DNA from: Paranoxybacillus vitaminiphilus
Lineage (GTDB): Bacteria; Bacillota; Bacilli; Bacillales; Anoxybacillaceae
Reading direction: 5' to 3'
NCBI RefSeq assembly: GCF_003259935.1
Contig: NZ_QLMH01000023.1
Span: 1 to 38,264 of the forward strand
Length of the DNA stretch: 38,264 nucleotides
Part shown: positions 27,101-35,796 of the stretch, one piece after another
Position numbering within the stretch: position 1 is the first letter of the stretch
Layout of the letters: each line of letters starts with the position of its first letter
Program-made: the position numbers and the translations under genes
The notes under the pieces: generated by a model
Database searches by the model: none
What the model was told of the DNA's origin: nothing
What the model saw: only the letters and a program-made list of their open reading frames with translations

Positions 27101-27914
27101 ATGGCCAAAAGAAGGGGCACAAGGTTATGTTGCGAATGGTGAAATTGGCCTTGTAATCGGAGAATTTAGGAAAAATGCTAAGTATTTTAATGTGGAGTTT
27201 TCTTCTCAACCTGGATATCGTTATGAGTACTTTACATGGGATTTTAGCGAGGAAGGAGAACCGACATTAGAGCTTGCTTATGCCCTCACCGTTCATAAAT
27301 CACAAGGAAGCGAATTTGGAAAAGTGTTTGTGATTATTCCTGAATCATGTGCTTTACTATCACCTGAATTGTTGTATACAGCGTTAACAAGACAAAAAGA
27401 GAAAGTAATTATTTTGCATCAAGGGCCGCGTTCAAATTTATGGCGTTATGCATCGGACCGCTATTCCGAAACAGCAAGACGCTATACAAATTTATTTGAA
27501 AAACCAAATATGATTGAAATAGATGAAGGGGTATTCTTGGAAAAACGATTAATACATCGCACAACAAGAGGGGAGCTAGTGCGCTCTAAATCAGAAGTGA
27601 TAATTGCAGATCTATTACATGCTAACGGAATTAATTATTTATATGAGGAACCTCTTAAACTTGGAGGGACTATCCGTTATCCAGATTTTACAATTGAAGA
27701 TGATGATTTAGGAATTACTTACTATTGGGAACATTGTGGAATGTTGTCTAATCTGGAATATCGTAAGCGTTGGGAAGCAAAACTTGAATGGTATCGTAGT
27801 CACAATATTCTTCCTATAGAAGAGGGAGGAAACCTCATTGTCACAATGGAGGCAGAAAATGGGGGAATCGATTCGAAAAAGATTCAACAATTAATTTCTT
27901 CACTTTTTAAATAA
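24198..27914 (+). CDS. RecD-like SF1 helicase with Cys-rich N-terminus and C-terminal nuclease domain
   Basis: 1238 residues. The N-terminus has a Cys group (GTICSNPANNTSCLKL at about 26-41 and WPCCVAERGMF at about 68-78) that may bind zinc. A 500-residue region of unknown fold follows. The SF1B helicase core starts near 620: GPAGTGKTT (about 635-643), VIVDEASML (about 717-725), FVGDPRQLPPIG, HKSQGSEF (about 1032-1039) and LLYTALTRQKEKVIIL. At 1130-1200 lies a PD-(D/E)XK/Vsr-like domain with SKSEVIIADLL, YPDFTIEDDD and YYWEHCGML. The combination unwinds and probably cuts DNA. RecBCD partners are absent. A terminator follows, then zorA, so it is a separate transcript placed between a JAMM gene and Zorya. 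Confidence 0.75.
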   Translation: MLPNEIYPLKHLSVRVPWHDQGWNGTICSNPANNTSCLKLRRIEELKDEELESRYAGMSIEELSQDLWPCCVAERGMFMAPFDYVKVVDHPYKESSKETHGHFKATPLRFPAYSAAVIPFRWMLKSSIDELKKYYPLDVDESREPNLPFSSNWWQEKTNQETLLNSFMNHIQVGSLIFFYAKQIPFVEETRRVLIGVARVKHIGELTEYQYTTTSPSLRAMLWERMVQHTLRPDFHDGFLLPYQELFTYAEKHPEINVAECIAFAPEERMAEFSYASEHVSNDSAIECLIELAKSLEKMKKYIRGPWDECMKWIDDRLSEIWKLRGPYPGLGACFTAMGVSLGTFVARALEQHFTENADIWPLVDAMFENPKDYLPSSLAKQVTPELSRMWKQMPSERKELVKLLSRMELSNEQAKVVFVQSERKKKGIHATDEEILKNPYILYEQTRLQLEPIPIWTIDKAMFPNETLLETCPFLREGSFDSKYDIRRVRALVVYVLEQAANNGDTLLPFEEIVRQIRNLPIVPDCELHEDLLTSIETDLQQEIIIVEMEDGSKAYQLKRLYEMGQLIREKVEKRLKGTRISISADWRALLDEKLGGPIQIADPYEAEKEEMARTEKAAILKELAESRISVLIGPAGTGKTTLLSTLISHPEIQQGDVLLLAPTGKARVRMEEVSKTLKIKAYTLAQFLGRTNRYDYQNFRYQLINAKGEKHAQTVIVDEASMLTEEMMAALFEALEGVQRFIFVGDPRQLPPIGAGRPFVDLVNYLTPDDVEFMFPKVGKGYGQLTIPRRQSSETGGERDDLRLAQWFSRNSVHPADDEYFDEANFPVSSSTLRFVQWNREEELLPTLKRVLMEELELENENDVNGFERSLGGVTTEKGYINFVSHSSGKNNSVHKVESWQILSPVKNALYGVKAINREIHATFKQERIHSSQKTFNRYFPKPMGPEQIVYGDKVINTINHKRTSVWPKEGAQGYVANGEIGLVIGEFRKNAKYFNVEFSSQPGYRYEYFTWDFSEEGEPTLELAYALTVHKSQGSEFGKVFVIIPESCALLSPELLYTALTRQKEKVIILHQGPRSNLWRYASDRYSETARRYTNLFEKPNMIEIDEGVFLEKRLIHRTTRGELVRSKSEVIIADLLHANGINYLYEEPLKLGGTIRYPDFTIEDDDLGITYYWEHCGMLSNLEYRKRWEAKLEWYRSHNILPIEEGGNLIVTMEAENGGIDSKKIQQLISSLFK

Positions 27915-27923
27915 TAAATCTTA

Positions 27924-27952
27924 AAAAAGGCTCCTTCTAAAGGGGCCTTTTT
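27924..27952 (+). terminator. Strong intrinsic terminator
   Basis: AAAAAGGC-T-CC at 27924-27934 pairs with GG-G-GCCTTTTT at 27942-27952: 11 pairs with one G-U, a 7-base loop and a T tail. It separates the RecD-like gene from the Zorya operon, and its A-rich 5' arm could serve either direction. Confidence 0.85.
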
Positions 27953-28027
27953 CTTAATAATTGATGAATATTTACTTAACTTGTAAAATTATGTAGTGGT
28001 AAATTAGTTGTAAAATTGATTTTTCAC

Positions 28028-28039
28028 TTTCCTAGGAAA
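28028..28039. promoter_or_regulatory. 12-bp palindrome upstream of zorA
   Basis: TTTCCTAGGAAA is a perfect palindrome 28 bases before the zorA start. Upstream, TTGTAAAATT occurs twice (about 27981 and 28009). The position suits a repressor operator over the promoter or 5' leader of zorABCD, but no regulator gene is adjacent and no convincing -35/-10 pair is seen. Confidence 0.3.
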
Positions 28040-28067
28040 AATAGTAGAGAAGCGAAGGTGATTGAAG

Positions 28068-30014
28068 TTGTACTCTATTTTTGAAAACTTATTTTCACTC
28101 ATTAACAAAATAGGAAATAAAGGTTTTACTGACATTTTTCTTTATTTTCAATTTATTTTATTTATTGTGATGGCTGGAATACAGTTTGTACGAATTAGAA
28201 AAGAAATATATGTGATGAACGAGTTAAAACCGCAATTAATGGAATTAAACCGTTCACAAGACAGCAGTCCTCAAGAAATTGATCAAACGCTAAATAGTCT
28301 ATTTTCTAACGTGAAAAAGTCGAAGTATAAAGAACTATGGGAACGTTACTATAATCGTGTTTCCCAGAAGAATGAAGATGAGCGCATTAATGTAGAACCG
28401 TTTTTCGGTTTTGATGTGATGCATCATCATATGGGATATCGTCATTTAATGGATATGGGGGGCGGTATCCATGTAAGTATTGGTGTCCTTGGTACGTTTG
28501 TTGGCTTATCCGTTGGACTTTCTGAGTTGCATGTAGGTAATACGGAAGCATTACGTTCGGGAATAAGTAGTTTATTAGATGGTATGAAGGTCGCATTCTA
28601 TACATCTGTATGGGGAGTTTTCCTGTCATTACTGTGGACGGTATTTGACCGTTGGATTAGTAGCCGTCTTGATCAAAATATTGACTGGCATTCCGAGCGT
28701 CTTGATTTTTTACTAAGCACGGATGATGAAGAGTTATTTTTAAATCGTCTAGAGAAAATCTCTAGAAATCAAGCGGATCATTTAAAAACGCTGCTAACAG
28801 ATGCATTAGAAAAAGCCGTGCAGCCAGTTGTCGCAACCATTCAACAATCACATGGAAGCATTCAAAATGCTTTTGGACAACTAACCGATCAATTCGCTAA
28901 ATTACAATCAGGAGTAGAAACACAATCTAGATTGTTAGAATCACAAATTGAATTAACAAAAAATACGAGCCATGATGTAACCAATCGTTTAATTGATCAA
29001 ATTACAGGCGGTACACAACAGTCTATCGTACAGTTTAGTACGTTAGTTCAAGATACACAAAATTTACAAAAAGAAATGATGAAAACGGTTCACCAAGTCG
29101 TTGAAAACTTTGTCAATACGGAGCAGCGGCAAGCATCAACCCTTGAGCGGACTGAAAGAATGTTTGAACAATTTGAGAAAATGGCAGTTGAACTGGAAGA
29201 AATGAGAAATAGTTATAAAGAAACAGCGAGTGTGATGGAGAGTTTAGGAACGACATTCCAGTATATTCAGCAGTTAACGAAAGAACAACTTCCAGTGCAG
29301 CAAGAGGTTATGAAGAGCAACCAGCTGTTAGCACAAAAATACGATGATTTAACAGATGGCTTTAAACGTTTCAACGCGCAAATTGAAATGAAATATGAAG
29401 AATTACTTAATCAAGTGGTTACTGTTTCAACTTCTTTATCCACTTCCTTTAAGGATATGACTGACCGTTTTGCTCAATCATTACTTACACAGCAGAAAAC
29501 GATTCAAGACTCAGAAACACTTTTACAAAATGTTCAAGCGATTGTTTCTACGTTATCTCCACTAGCACCGGAGTTAAAAGATGTTGTAGGTAATCTTCAT
29601 CACTTAAAAGAGCAACTGCAGCAAATGCAGCAGTTACAAAATGAACTGTTACCTGAACTTGTACAACTGAGAACACAAACAAATGAAACCGTCGAAAACG
29701 CACTCGAAACAACAAAGACATATATGCAAGAAATGACTTCACAGTTAGAAGTTCTGAAAGAAAATTGGACGACAACAAAAGAACAATTTACAAAAACGAC
29801 TCAAGCTCTTCATTTATCAATGAAAGACTTTGCGGAAAACATTGATAATGGTTTAAGTAAAACATATCATCATTTTGATGAGACATTAACAAAAGCGGTA
29901 CAAGAGGTAAGTAACTTAATTTATCAATTTAGTGAGTTACAGGCGGATTTTATAGATAACTTAGAAGACTTGGCAGAACATCTAACTAAATTGAAAGCAG
30001 GGAATCCGGCATGA
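28068..30014 (+). CDS. zorA: Zorya ZorA, MotA/ExbB-like membrane motor stator with long tail
   Basis: About 648 residues. TTG at 28068 sits six bases after AAGGTGA; a TTG two codons earlier is too close. Membrane helices: about 20-42 (FTDIFLYFQFILFIVMAGIQ), about 132-152 (HVSIGVLGTFVGLSVGL) and about 172-194 (AFYTSVWGVFLSLLWTVF). This is the MotA/TolQ/ExbB core. From about 200 to the end is a long polar coiled coil rich in Gln, Glu and Thr, the cytoplasmic tail expected of ZorA. In Zorya five ZorA surround two ZorB, and ion flow drives rotation that signals phage attack. It overlaps zorB by ATGA. Length and order match type I. Confidence 0.9.
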   Translation: MYSIFENLFSLINKIGNKGFTDIFLYFQFILFIVMAGIQFVRIRKEIYVMNELKPQLMELNRSQDSSPQEIDQTLNSLFSNVKKSKYKELWERYYNRVSQKNEDERINVEPFFGFDVMHHHMGYRHLMDMGGGIHVSIGVLGTFVGLSVGLSELHVGNTEALRSGISSLLDGMKVAFYTSVWGVFLSLLWTVFDRWISSRLDQNIDWHSERLDFLLSTDDEELFLNRLEKISRNQADHLKTLLTDALEKAVQPVVATIQQSHGSIQNAFGQLTDQFAKLQSGVETQSRLLESQIELTKNTSHDVTNRLIDQITGGTQQSIVQFSTLVQDTQNLQKEMMKTVHQVVENFVNTEQRQASTLERTERMFEQFEKMAVELEEMRNSYKETASVMESLGTTFQYIQQLTKEQLPVQQEVMKSNQLLAQKYDDLTDGFKRFNAQIEMKYEELLNQVVTVSTSLSTSFKDMTDRFAQSLLTQQKTIQDSETLLQNVQAIVSTLSPLAPELKDVVGNLHHLKEQLQQMQQLQNELLPELVQLRTQTNETVENALETTKTYMQEMTSQLEVLKENWTTTKEQFTKTTQALHLSMKDFAENIDNGLSKTYHHFDETLTKAVQEVSNLIYQFSELQADFIDNLEDLAEHLTKLKAGNPA

Positions 30015-30682
30015 GATATAAGAAAAGAACAGAAGTGAACTATTGGATGTCTTATGCAGACTTAATGAGCGCAATGCTTATGGTATTTGCACTCTTATTG
30101 ACACTTGTGATATTGGATTATCGTGAATTACTTGAAAAAAAGGAAAAGGAAATTCAGGAAGTTGTAAGTGTGAAAACGGAAATTATCAAAGCGTTAACAG
30201 AAGCGTTTGAGAAATCGAATATGGCGATTGAAATTGACCAGCAAACAGGAGCGATTCGCTTTCCTGGAAGTGTATTATTTGAGACAAATTCATCGGAAAT
30301 CTCAAATGAAGGAAAAGCCTTTCTAAAACAATTTATTCCAAAGTATATGGGGATTTTATTGCAAGACCGCTTTAAGGACGAAATTTCAAGTATTATTATT
30401 GAAGGACATACCGATCGACAAGGAACCTATATGTATAACATGTCTTTATCTCAAGAACGAGCTTATTCGGTTTTGGAATATATTTATAGCGACGAATTTC
30501 CTAACTTTAAAGAAAGGGAGTTGTCTAAAAAATATATCACCGCTAATGGAAGAAGTTTTAGTAGTCCACTAACGAATGAAAAAGGAGAATATGATGCCAA
30601 TCGTTCGCGACGCGTTGAGTTTTTATTTCGCCTAAAAGACGATGAGGCCATAAAAGCCATTGAAAAGTTGGTGAACGAATGA
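30011..30682 (+). CDS. zorB: Zorya ZorB, MotB/OmpA-like peptidoglycan-binding subunit
   Basis: 223 residues. One membrane helix near the start carries SYADLMSAMLMVFALLLTLV (about 14-33), with Asp17 at the position of the ion-binding Asp of MotB. The C-terminal OmpA/MotB domain (about 75-215) includes LFETNSSEIS, IIEGHTDRQGTYMYNMSLSQ and a closing NRSRRVEFLF, the normal peptidoglycan-binding landmarks. It anchors the ZorAB motor to the cell wall. It shares ATGA with zorA before and zorC after (30679-30682). Intact. Confidence 0.92.
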   Translation: MRYKKRTEVNYWMSYADLMSAMLMVFALLLTLVILDYRELLEKKEKEIQEVVSVKTEIIKALTEAFEKSNMAIEIDQQTGAIRFPGSVLFETNSSEISNEGKAFLKQFIPKYMGILLQDRFKDEISSIIIEGHTDRQGTYMYNMSLSQERAYSVLEYIYSDEFPNFKERELSKKYITANGRSFSSPLTNEKGEYDANRSRRVEFLFRLKDDEAIKAIEKLVNE

Positions 30683-31956
30683 GATATGAATATCAACCGA
30701 CTCTTTTAAAAGGTTGGTTGCGCGAAAAACGTAAACCGCTTTTAGATAAAACGGTGGAAAACAGCAATCAAACATATCGTGGCTTGTTAGAAGAGCTGTC
30801 TGAACAATTTCAGAAAGTGGCTGCTCAATCGGAAGCGGCGTTTTTAGAATGGGCCAATGGGCTAACGAGACGTCAAAAACTTCTTTTACCCAATTTATAT
30901 AAAAGGGAATTGCCAGACGCAATTAAAAAGAGTATGGTTCAACTGATTCAGCAAAACGTCAAAAATGAACGACGTTTATTTCGCGTGATGGTAGATGTCG
31001 TTTATCAAACATGCGATTTAGATGAGCTTTGGAAAATCTTAAAATATTCGTATGCTTATCACAAAGAAAGAATTGAAAAAAGGATGGAAAAAGAACAGGC
31101 GAAAAAATGGCGTCAATTTCTTTTAAGTAAAGACCCTATTTTATACTTAGCAACAGAGGCCTATGAAGGGAAAAAGGGAATTTTAGAGGAACTTGAAACG
31201 TTTTATTTAACTAAAAATTTTCCCCTTTTTAAATTAGTGCTGATGGAAATTTTTCATTTGGCCGATGAAAATTTCTTTCTTAACGAACAGGAACTTTATC
31301 GCGAAATGTTTATCTCAGCCACAAATGAAGAACAACAAAAAATGGCGCATCAGCTCATTAAAAAGTGTAAGTTAAATCATGTGAAACCATTAGGAAAGCT
31401 GATATTTGAGAAACTGAAAACGTATCGTCGAAAGCCAATGTTGTGGAAATATGTTGGTGAGGAAGAAAAGCGCCGCTTTGCCAAGTGGATATTAAAATTA
31501 GAAATCAAAGACTTCTTTGGTAACATAAACAAAAACCATGAAAGATTCCAATATTGGGAGAAGTTTATAGGAAAGCTTGAAGATGTTGTAGTGACAGACG
31601 AACGTTCGACACTCATTATGTATTTTCCTGACGTCGTCATCATGGAGGTACTTGGAACAGGGGCTGTATATGTTTATCGCACATCTGTTTTCCAAAAATA
31701 TTTTCAGCCCAAAATTGATCGAATGTTAATGGAACGAGAGAAATACAATAATTCTTGGTACAAACCAAAAGAAGTCAAACGAAGTGAACTAATGGATAAA
31801 AGCTTAACCATCCCAGGGGGCTGGTTAATTCATAGCGGTGACTGGCAGTTCAAATTTGATGCGTGGCTCCGTCGTGAACTTGGATGGGAGGTAAGAAGAG
31901 ATGTTCTTCTTCAAAAAGAGACAGAGAGAGATGAAGGTAGTTTTGACGCCGAATGA
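30679..31956 (+). CDS. zorC: Zorya ZorC, EH-signature-type cytoplasmic effector
   Basis: 425 residues, strongly basic and helical, without membrane segment or known catalytic motif. The C-terminal half contains WKYVGEEEKRRFAKWILKLE and ends with a compact SGDWQFKFDAWLRRELGWE segment. ZorC proteins of type I systems (EH_Signature family) are DNA-binding and act with ZorD. This one is shorter than the roughly 560-residue E. coli protein. The name rests on operon position between ZorB and a Snf2-like ZorD and on size and style, more than on a motif. It overlaps zorD by 56 bases. Confidence 0.8.
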   Translation: MRYEYQPTLLKGWLREKRKPLLDKTVENSNQTYRGLLEELSEQFQKVAAQSEAAFLEWANGLTRRQKLLLPNLYKRELPDAIKKSMVQLIQQNVKNERRLFRVMVDVVYQTCDLDELWKILKYSYAYHKERIEKRMEKEQAKKWRQFLLSKDPILYLATEAYEGKKGILEELETFYLTKNFPLFKLVLMEIFHLADENFFLNEQELYREMFISATNEEQQKMAHQLIKKCKLNHVKPLGKLIFEKLKTYRRKPMLWKYVGEEEKRRFAKWILKLEIKDFFGNINKNHERFQYWEKFIGKLEDVVVTDERSTLIMYFPDVVIMEVLGTGAVYVYRTSVFQKYFQPKIDRMLMEREKYNNSWYKPKEVKRSELMDKSLTIPGGWLIHSGDWQFKFDAWLRRELGWEVRRDVLLQKETERDEGSFDAE

Positions 31957-34525
31957 GGACGGAATCCATATATCCTTTCAGTTACAAGACGGAAAAACGG
32001 TTACGGACATAAATCTTCCATTGTCGAAAGAAGATATTGAAAAGTATTATCGATACACTGGGTTCCAACAATATGTGGCTTGGGAAGAGCTGTACGACTC
32101 TGGTTTGCTCGTTCATTCAATACTGCCATACGAAAAATATTATGAATTAGTAAGAGATGAGAATGGCAAAGAACTACTAGAAATTCTAGGTTTACCGACA
32201 AAGGAAGAAGAGGTAACTGGGGAACTATTGCTAAATTCTTTACCGCAAGATGCTGACCTGTCTTTACAGTTATTTGATCAAAAGGGACGTAACTTAAATC
32301 GGATTGGAAAACCGATTGGTGCGTTTTATAAAATGCAGGATCAACTTTATTTACTTCCAGAAAAAATCTATCGACTAAAACAAGCGATTTCTGACGATTA
32401 TGAATCTGGCTATCAAAAAATAGGTGTTTGCCAAAAACTCGCGAAAGAAGCGGGGATTCGTCTAGAGAATTTTTTAGAAAATGAGACTTATCATGTCGTA
32501 GATCAATATGACTTGGATATAAGAGTTCACAGTCATGATCATATTGAATTAGTTCCAAGAGGCCAAAATGAACAGGAAACACAGCATTTAAATCAATTAC
32601 ATCCTGTAAGTAGTTTTAAAGAAGGGTTTAAAAGAAACCGTTTTGTAAGTACAGCAAAAGTCCATAACGATTTAGTGAACCTAAGTAAAAAGCGTCACAT
32701 TGTTGGTGAAGAAGTACCTTTGTTTTTTGAAAACCCTACAGCTGTATTACCGGAACATGATTATTTATTTGATTTAGAAAAATTTTCAGATCGCGTACGA
32801 GGGCTGATCCCCATTGAACGAGTACGTCCCACTTTTCATGATCGTACTGGTTTACAATGGTTCGATGAAACTACTGGGAAGTATGTGCCTTATGATGTAG
32901 AGTTTTTAAGAGAATTAATGGAGCAATACCCTAATCAGCAATATGTCGAGCATAATGGTAAATGGATTTATTTAGATCCAACCCTTCGAAAAAAATTGTT
33001 ACATTTGCCAAAGGATGCAGATGAATCGCTGAAACGTCAGTTTATACTTGATATAAAAGATAATGAAGAACAATTAGAATATAAGATTGATGAGATAAAA
33101 GGTACGCAATTTAACGACTATCCTATTCCGTCGGGGTTACAGGCAACTTTATTCGATCATCAAATAGAGGGGTTTCGGTGGCTTTGTTATTTAGAAGAGC
33201 AAGGAAGAGGCGGCCTGCTTGCAGATGATATGGGGCTTGGAAAGACGATTCAAGTTATTACTTTTTTGTTACATCAAAAAGCGAACCAAAAATTGAAACC
33301 AACATTACTTGTTCTTCCGATTGCTCTGATTGAAAATTGGATTGAAGAAATTAGAAAATTTGCCCCGAGTTTGATGGAGCGTTTATACGTTCACAAGGGA
33401 AGCGGACGACTGAAATCATCGGAACTAATTTCCAATTTTGATATTGTTATCACAAGTTACGATACGTTAAAAATCGACCAATTATTGTTAGGAAAAATTA
33501 AATTTCAATCGATCATTTGCGATGAGGCACAAAATATTAAATCACATACGAGTCAAAGATCGCGTGCTATCCGGGCGATGCAAGCTAATTTTCGATTAGC
33601 GATGACAGGGACACCAGTGGAAAATAGCCTTGATGAGCTCTGGGCCATTATGGATTTTGTGCAACCAGGAGCATTAGGAGCGTTAAAAGAATTTCGGAAA
33701 AATTTTGCGGAAACGGAAAACTATGAAGGATTGTTAAAAGCACTCCAACTGTATTATCTCCGACGTACGAAACAACAAATATTAGATGACCGTTTGCCGA
33801 AAAAGCATATCGTCGAACCGATTTATGTTGAAGCATCACATATTCAAAAGGACATTGCCTCAGCCATGTTAGCAACAAAAGAAACGGGGCAGATAGCTGT
33901 ATTGAATATGCTTATGAGGCTGCGTCAATTATATGGACATCCAGGGGTAGTGATTCCCCAATATGAAAATCTTCCTCATACTGAAGTTCCAAAGCTACAG
34001 AAAATGATCAATATTATTGAAAAAATAAAACAAAAAAATGAAAAGGTAATTATTTTCACTGAATTTCGCAAACTGCACTCTGTTTTAAAACGTTTATTTA
34101 TGAATATGTATGGAATATCAGTACCGATTATTGATGGAGATACACCAAACCGTCAAGCAATTGTACAACGATTCAATCAATCTCCTGGCTTTGGGATTAT
34201 GATTCTTTCACCGAAAGCAGCGGGCGTTGGTTTAACGATTACTAGTGCGAATCATGTCATTCATTATACAAGATGGTGGAATCCGGCCGTTGAAAACCAA
34301 GCAACAGATCGTGCTTACCGCATTGGGCAACAAAAAGATGTCTATGTTTATCATATTATTACAACCGATAAGGAAAATTTCCCAAACGGTACTGTAGAAG
34401 AGCTTATGCACGAACTGCTTGAAAGCAAACGAGACCTTGCTGAAAATGTCATTGTTCCTTTTAATACAAGGGAAATTCAACAAATGGTGTTTGAGAGAAT
34501 GAATATGGCATCAAATGTTTCATAA
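31901..34525 (+). CDS. zorD: Zorya ZorD, Snf2-type SF2 helicase/nuclease effector
   Basis: 874 residues; ATG 31901 follows GGGAGG by nine bases and lies inside zorC. The N-terminal 410 residues are an unassigned regulatory region. The Snf2 motor starts near 415 (LFDHQIEGFRWLCYLEEQ) with LADDMGLGKT (about 441-450), DEAQNIKSH (about 541-549), AMTGTPVENSLDELW, and motif VI-like WWNPAVENQATDRAYRIGQ (about 793-811). In E. coli Zorya I, ZorD is an ATP-dependent nuclease acting on phage DNA. It is about 200 residues shorter than the E. coli protein, with the difference in the N-terminal part. Last gene of the operon; no clear terminator other than the palindrome at 34628. Confidence 0.9.
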   Translation: MFFFKKRQREMKVVLTPNEDGIHISFQLQDGKTVTDINLPLSKEDIEKYYRYTGFQQYVAWEELYDSGLLVHSILPYEKYYELVRDENGKELLEILGLPTKEEEVTGELLLNSLPQDADLSLQLFDQKGRNLNRIGKPIGAFYKMQDQLYLLPEKIYRLKQAISDDYESGYQKIGVCQKLAKEAGIRLENFLENETYHVVDQYDLDIRVHSHDHIELVPRGQNEQETQHLNQLHPVSSFKEGFKRNRFVSTAKVHNDLVNLSKKRHIVGEEVPLFFENPTAVLPEHDYLFDLEKFSDRVRGLIPIERVRPTFHDRTGLQWFDETTGKYVPYDVEFLRELMEQYPNQQYVEHNGKWIYLDPTLRKKLLHLPKDADESLKRQFILDIKDNEEQLEYKIDEIKGTQFNDYPIPSGLQATLFDHQIEGFRWLCYLEEQGRGGLLADDMGLGKTIQVITFLLHQKANQKLKPTLLVLPIALIENWIEEIRKFAPSLMERLYVHKGSGRLKSSELISNFDIVITSYDTLKIDQLLLGKIKFQSIICDEAQNIKSHTSQRSRAIRAMQANFRLAMTGTPVENSLDELWAIMDFVQPGALGALKEFRKNFAETENYEGLLKALQLYYLRRTKQQILDDRLPKKHIVEPIYVEASHIQKDIASAMLATKETGQIAVLNMLMRLRQLYGHPGVVIPQYENLPHTEVPKLQKMINIIEKIKQKNEKVIIFTEFRKLHSVLKRLFMNMYGISVPIIDGDTPNRQAIVQRFNQSPGFGIMILSPKAAGVGLTITSANHVIHYTRWWNPAVENQATDRAYRIGQQKDVYVYHIITTDKENFPNGTVEELMHELLESKRDLAENVIVPFNTREIQQMVFERMNMASNVS

Positions 34526-34627
34526 AATTCTTTGCAACGCGCGTTATCATTTTGTATAGATTCCTGGCTCCACCCGAATTTTGTTGAAGTTTAATAATAT
34601 AAAAGAAAAAGAGAGCTGCACTGTATA

Positions 34628-34692
34628 ATATTATCCCCTCCATAGTAGACAGTACCTCCCTTTCTTTTTTGTCTACTATAAGGGGATAATAT
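34628..34692. repeat. Long imperfect palindrome at the truncated end of istA
   Basis: ATATTATCCCC (34628-34638) and ATAGTAGACA (34642-34651) are inverted as TGTCTACTAT (34670-34679) and GGGGATAATAT (34682-34692), around an 18-base loop. The right arm ends exactly at the istA stop, so the palindrome probably created it by truncating the gene. It could be a small hairpin element or one end of a lost mobile element. Transcribed rightward or leftward it could fold strongly. Confidence 0.7.
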
Positions 34693-35729
34693 CATACTTC
34701 TTTTTGCGCAAATTCCGGAGATGTGGAGTAGAGATTTTTCGCATAACGAACTTTGCCATACTTATCCGCTTTCGCTCTCTCTAAACGGTAGACATCAAAC
34801 GATGTCTTCGGTAACCGTCCGAATGCTTTCTTGTCCTCCTCAAACCATTCTTGAATCGATTTTCCTTTCCGATAATGCGTTCGGTCCATGTCTTGATCAC
34901 AACGGTAAAGTAAAGTTCGATTATATTCTTCGATATCCGGAATAACAGGAACGGGAACAAAGAAGTTACGCCGGATATATCCCACTTTGTTTTCGACATG
35001 ACCTTTCTCATGACCACTATTTGGATTACAAAACTCATATTGAAAGTTATAATGCAACGCAAACTTCTGAAATAATTCGGTGAGTGTGCGTTTTCCATTC
35101 CGATGAATACTTGTCACTGCCGCGGACAGATTATCAAACCAGATTCGTTTCGGTACACCTCCGATGTACTCAAATATTTGCTTTAATCCTTGTAGAAGAC
35201 ATTCTTGGTTCTGCCCCGGTACCACCTGTGCGTAACTGGCATTGCTGTATGGAAAAGAGAGTGTGAGAAAAAATCCTTCCTGTTCGACTCCTTTCTCGTC
35301 TTGGTACGTAAAACTTCCAAAATCGGCCTGTGCCTCTCCCGGTGAGTGCTCTAACGGAAGATAACCTTCACCATCTTGATACATTTCTTGTTTTTTCTTC
35401 GCTACGTAATACTGCACCGTCCTCAAGGATACGGAAAACTCCTCCCCGTACATTTCAAGCAGCCGACGATATACCCTAGTTCCTGTATGCCTTTGTTTTC
35501 GAGGCACCTTTCGGTCTTGCTCTAACCACTCATCAATCTGTGCTTTATATGGATCTAACTTTGACTGTTTTGGCTTCCTTGGAGTTGGAAGTGGATTGCC
35601 ATCTTCTTTATTGGCATATTTTTTGACCGTTTGAAAGCTATGTCCCGTCTCTTTGGCAATGGCTCGCAGGGACATCCCTTTATATTCATACAAATATTTG
35701 ATATGATGTTGTTGAATCATTGTAAGCAT
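34692..35729 (-). CDS. istA: IS21-family transposase IstA, C-terminally truncated
   Basis: 345 residues against about 400-500 for complete IstA. The N-terminus carries the helix-turn-helix (MSLRAIAKETGHSFQTVKKY, about 19-38). The catalytic core has the DDE residues in QADFGSFTY (about 134-142), RIWFDNLSAAV (about 195-205) and EKGHVENKVGYIRRNFF (about 242-258). The reading ends at SPEFAQKEV, where the sequence enters a long palindrome, and the istB ATPase gene is missing. The element is therefore immobile on its own. The left IS end with repeated terminal motifs is retained upstream. Inserted convergent to zorD. AGAAAGG precedes the ATG. Confidence 0.85.
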   Translation of the reverse strand: MLTMIQQHHIKYLYEYKGMSLRAIAKETGHSFQTVKKYANKEDGNPLPTPRKPKQSKLDPYKAQIDEWLEQDRKVPRKQRHTGTRVYRRLLEMYGEEFSVSLRTVQYYVAKKKQEMYQDGEGYLPLEHSPGEAQADFGSFTYQDEKGVEQEGFFLTLSFPYSNASYAQVVPGQNQECLLQGLKQIFEYIGGVPKRIWFDNLSAAVTSIHRNGKRTLTELFQKFALHYNFQYEFCNPNSGHEKGHVENKVGYIRRNFFVPVPVIPDIEEYNRTLLYRCDQDMDRTHYRKGKSIQEWFEEDKKAFGRLPKTSFDVYRLERAKADKYGKVRYAKNLYSTSPEFAQKEV

Positions 35730-35796
35730 CCTTTCTTCCCCTTCTAACTGTACTTTTTGTCCAATTAGAAGGTTAGTGGTGGGAGAGGGGTGCTGA

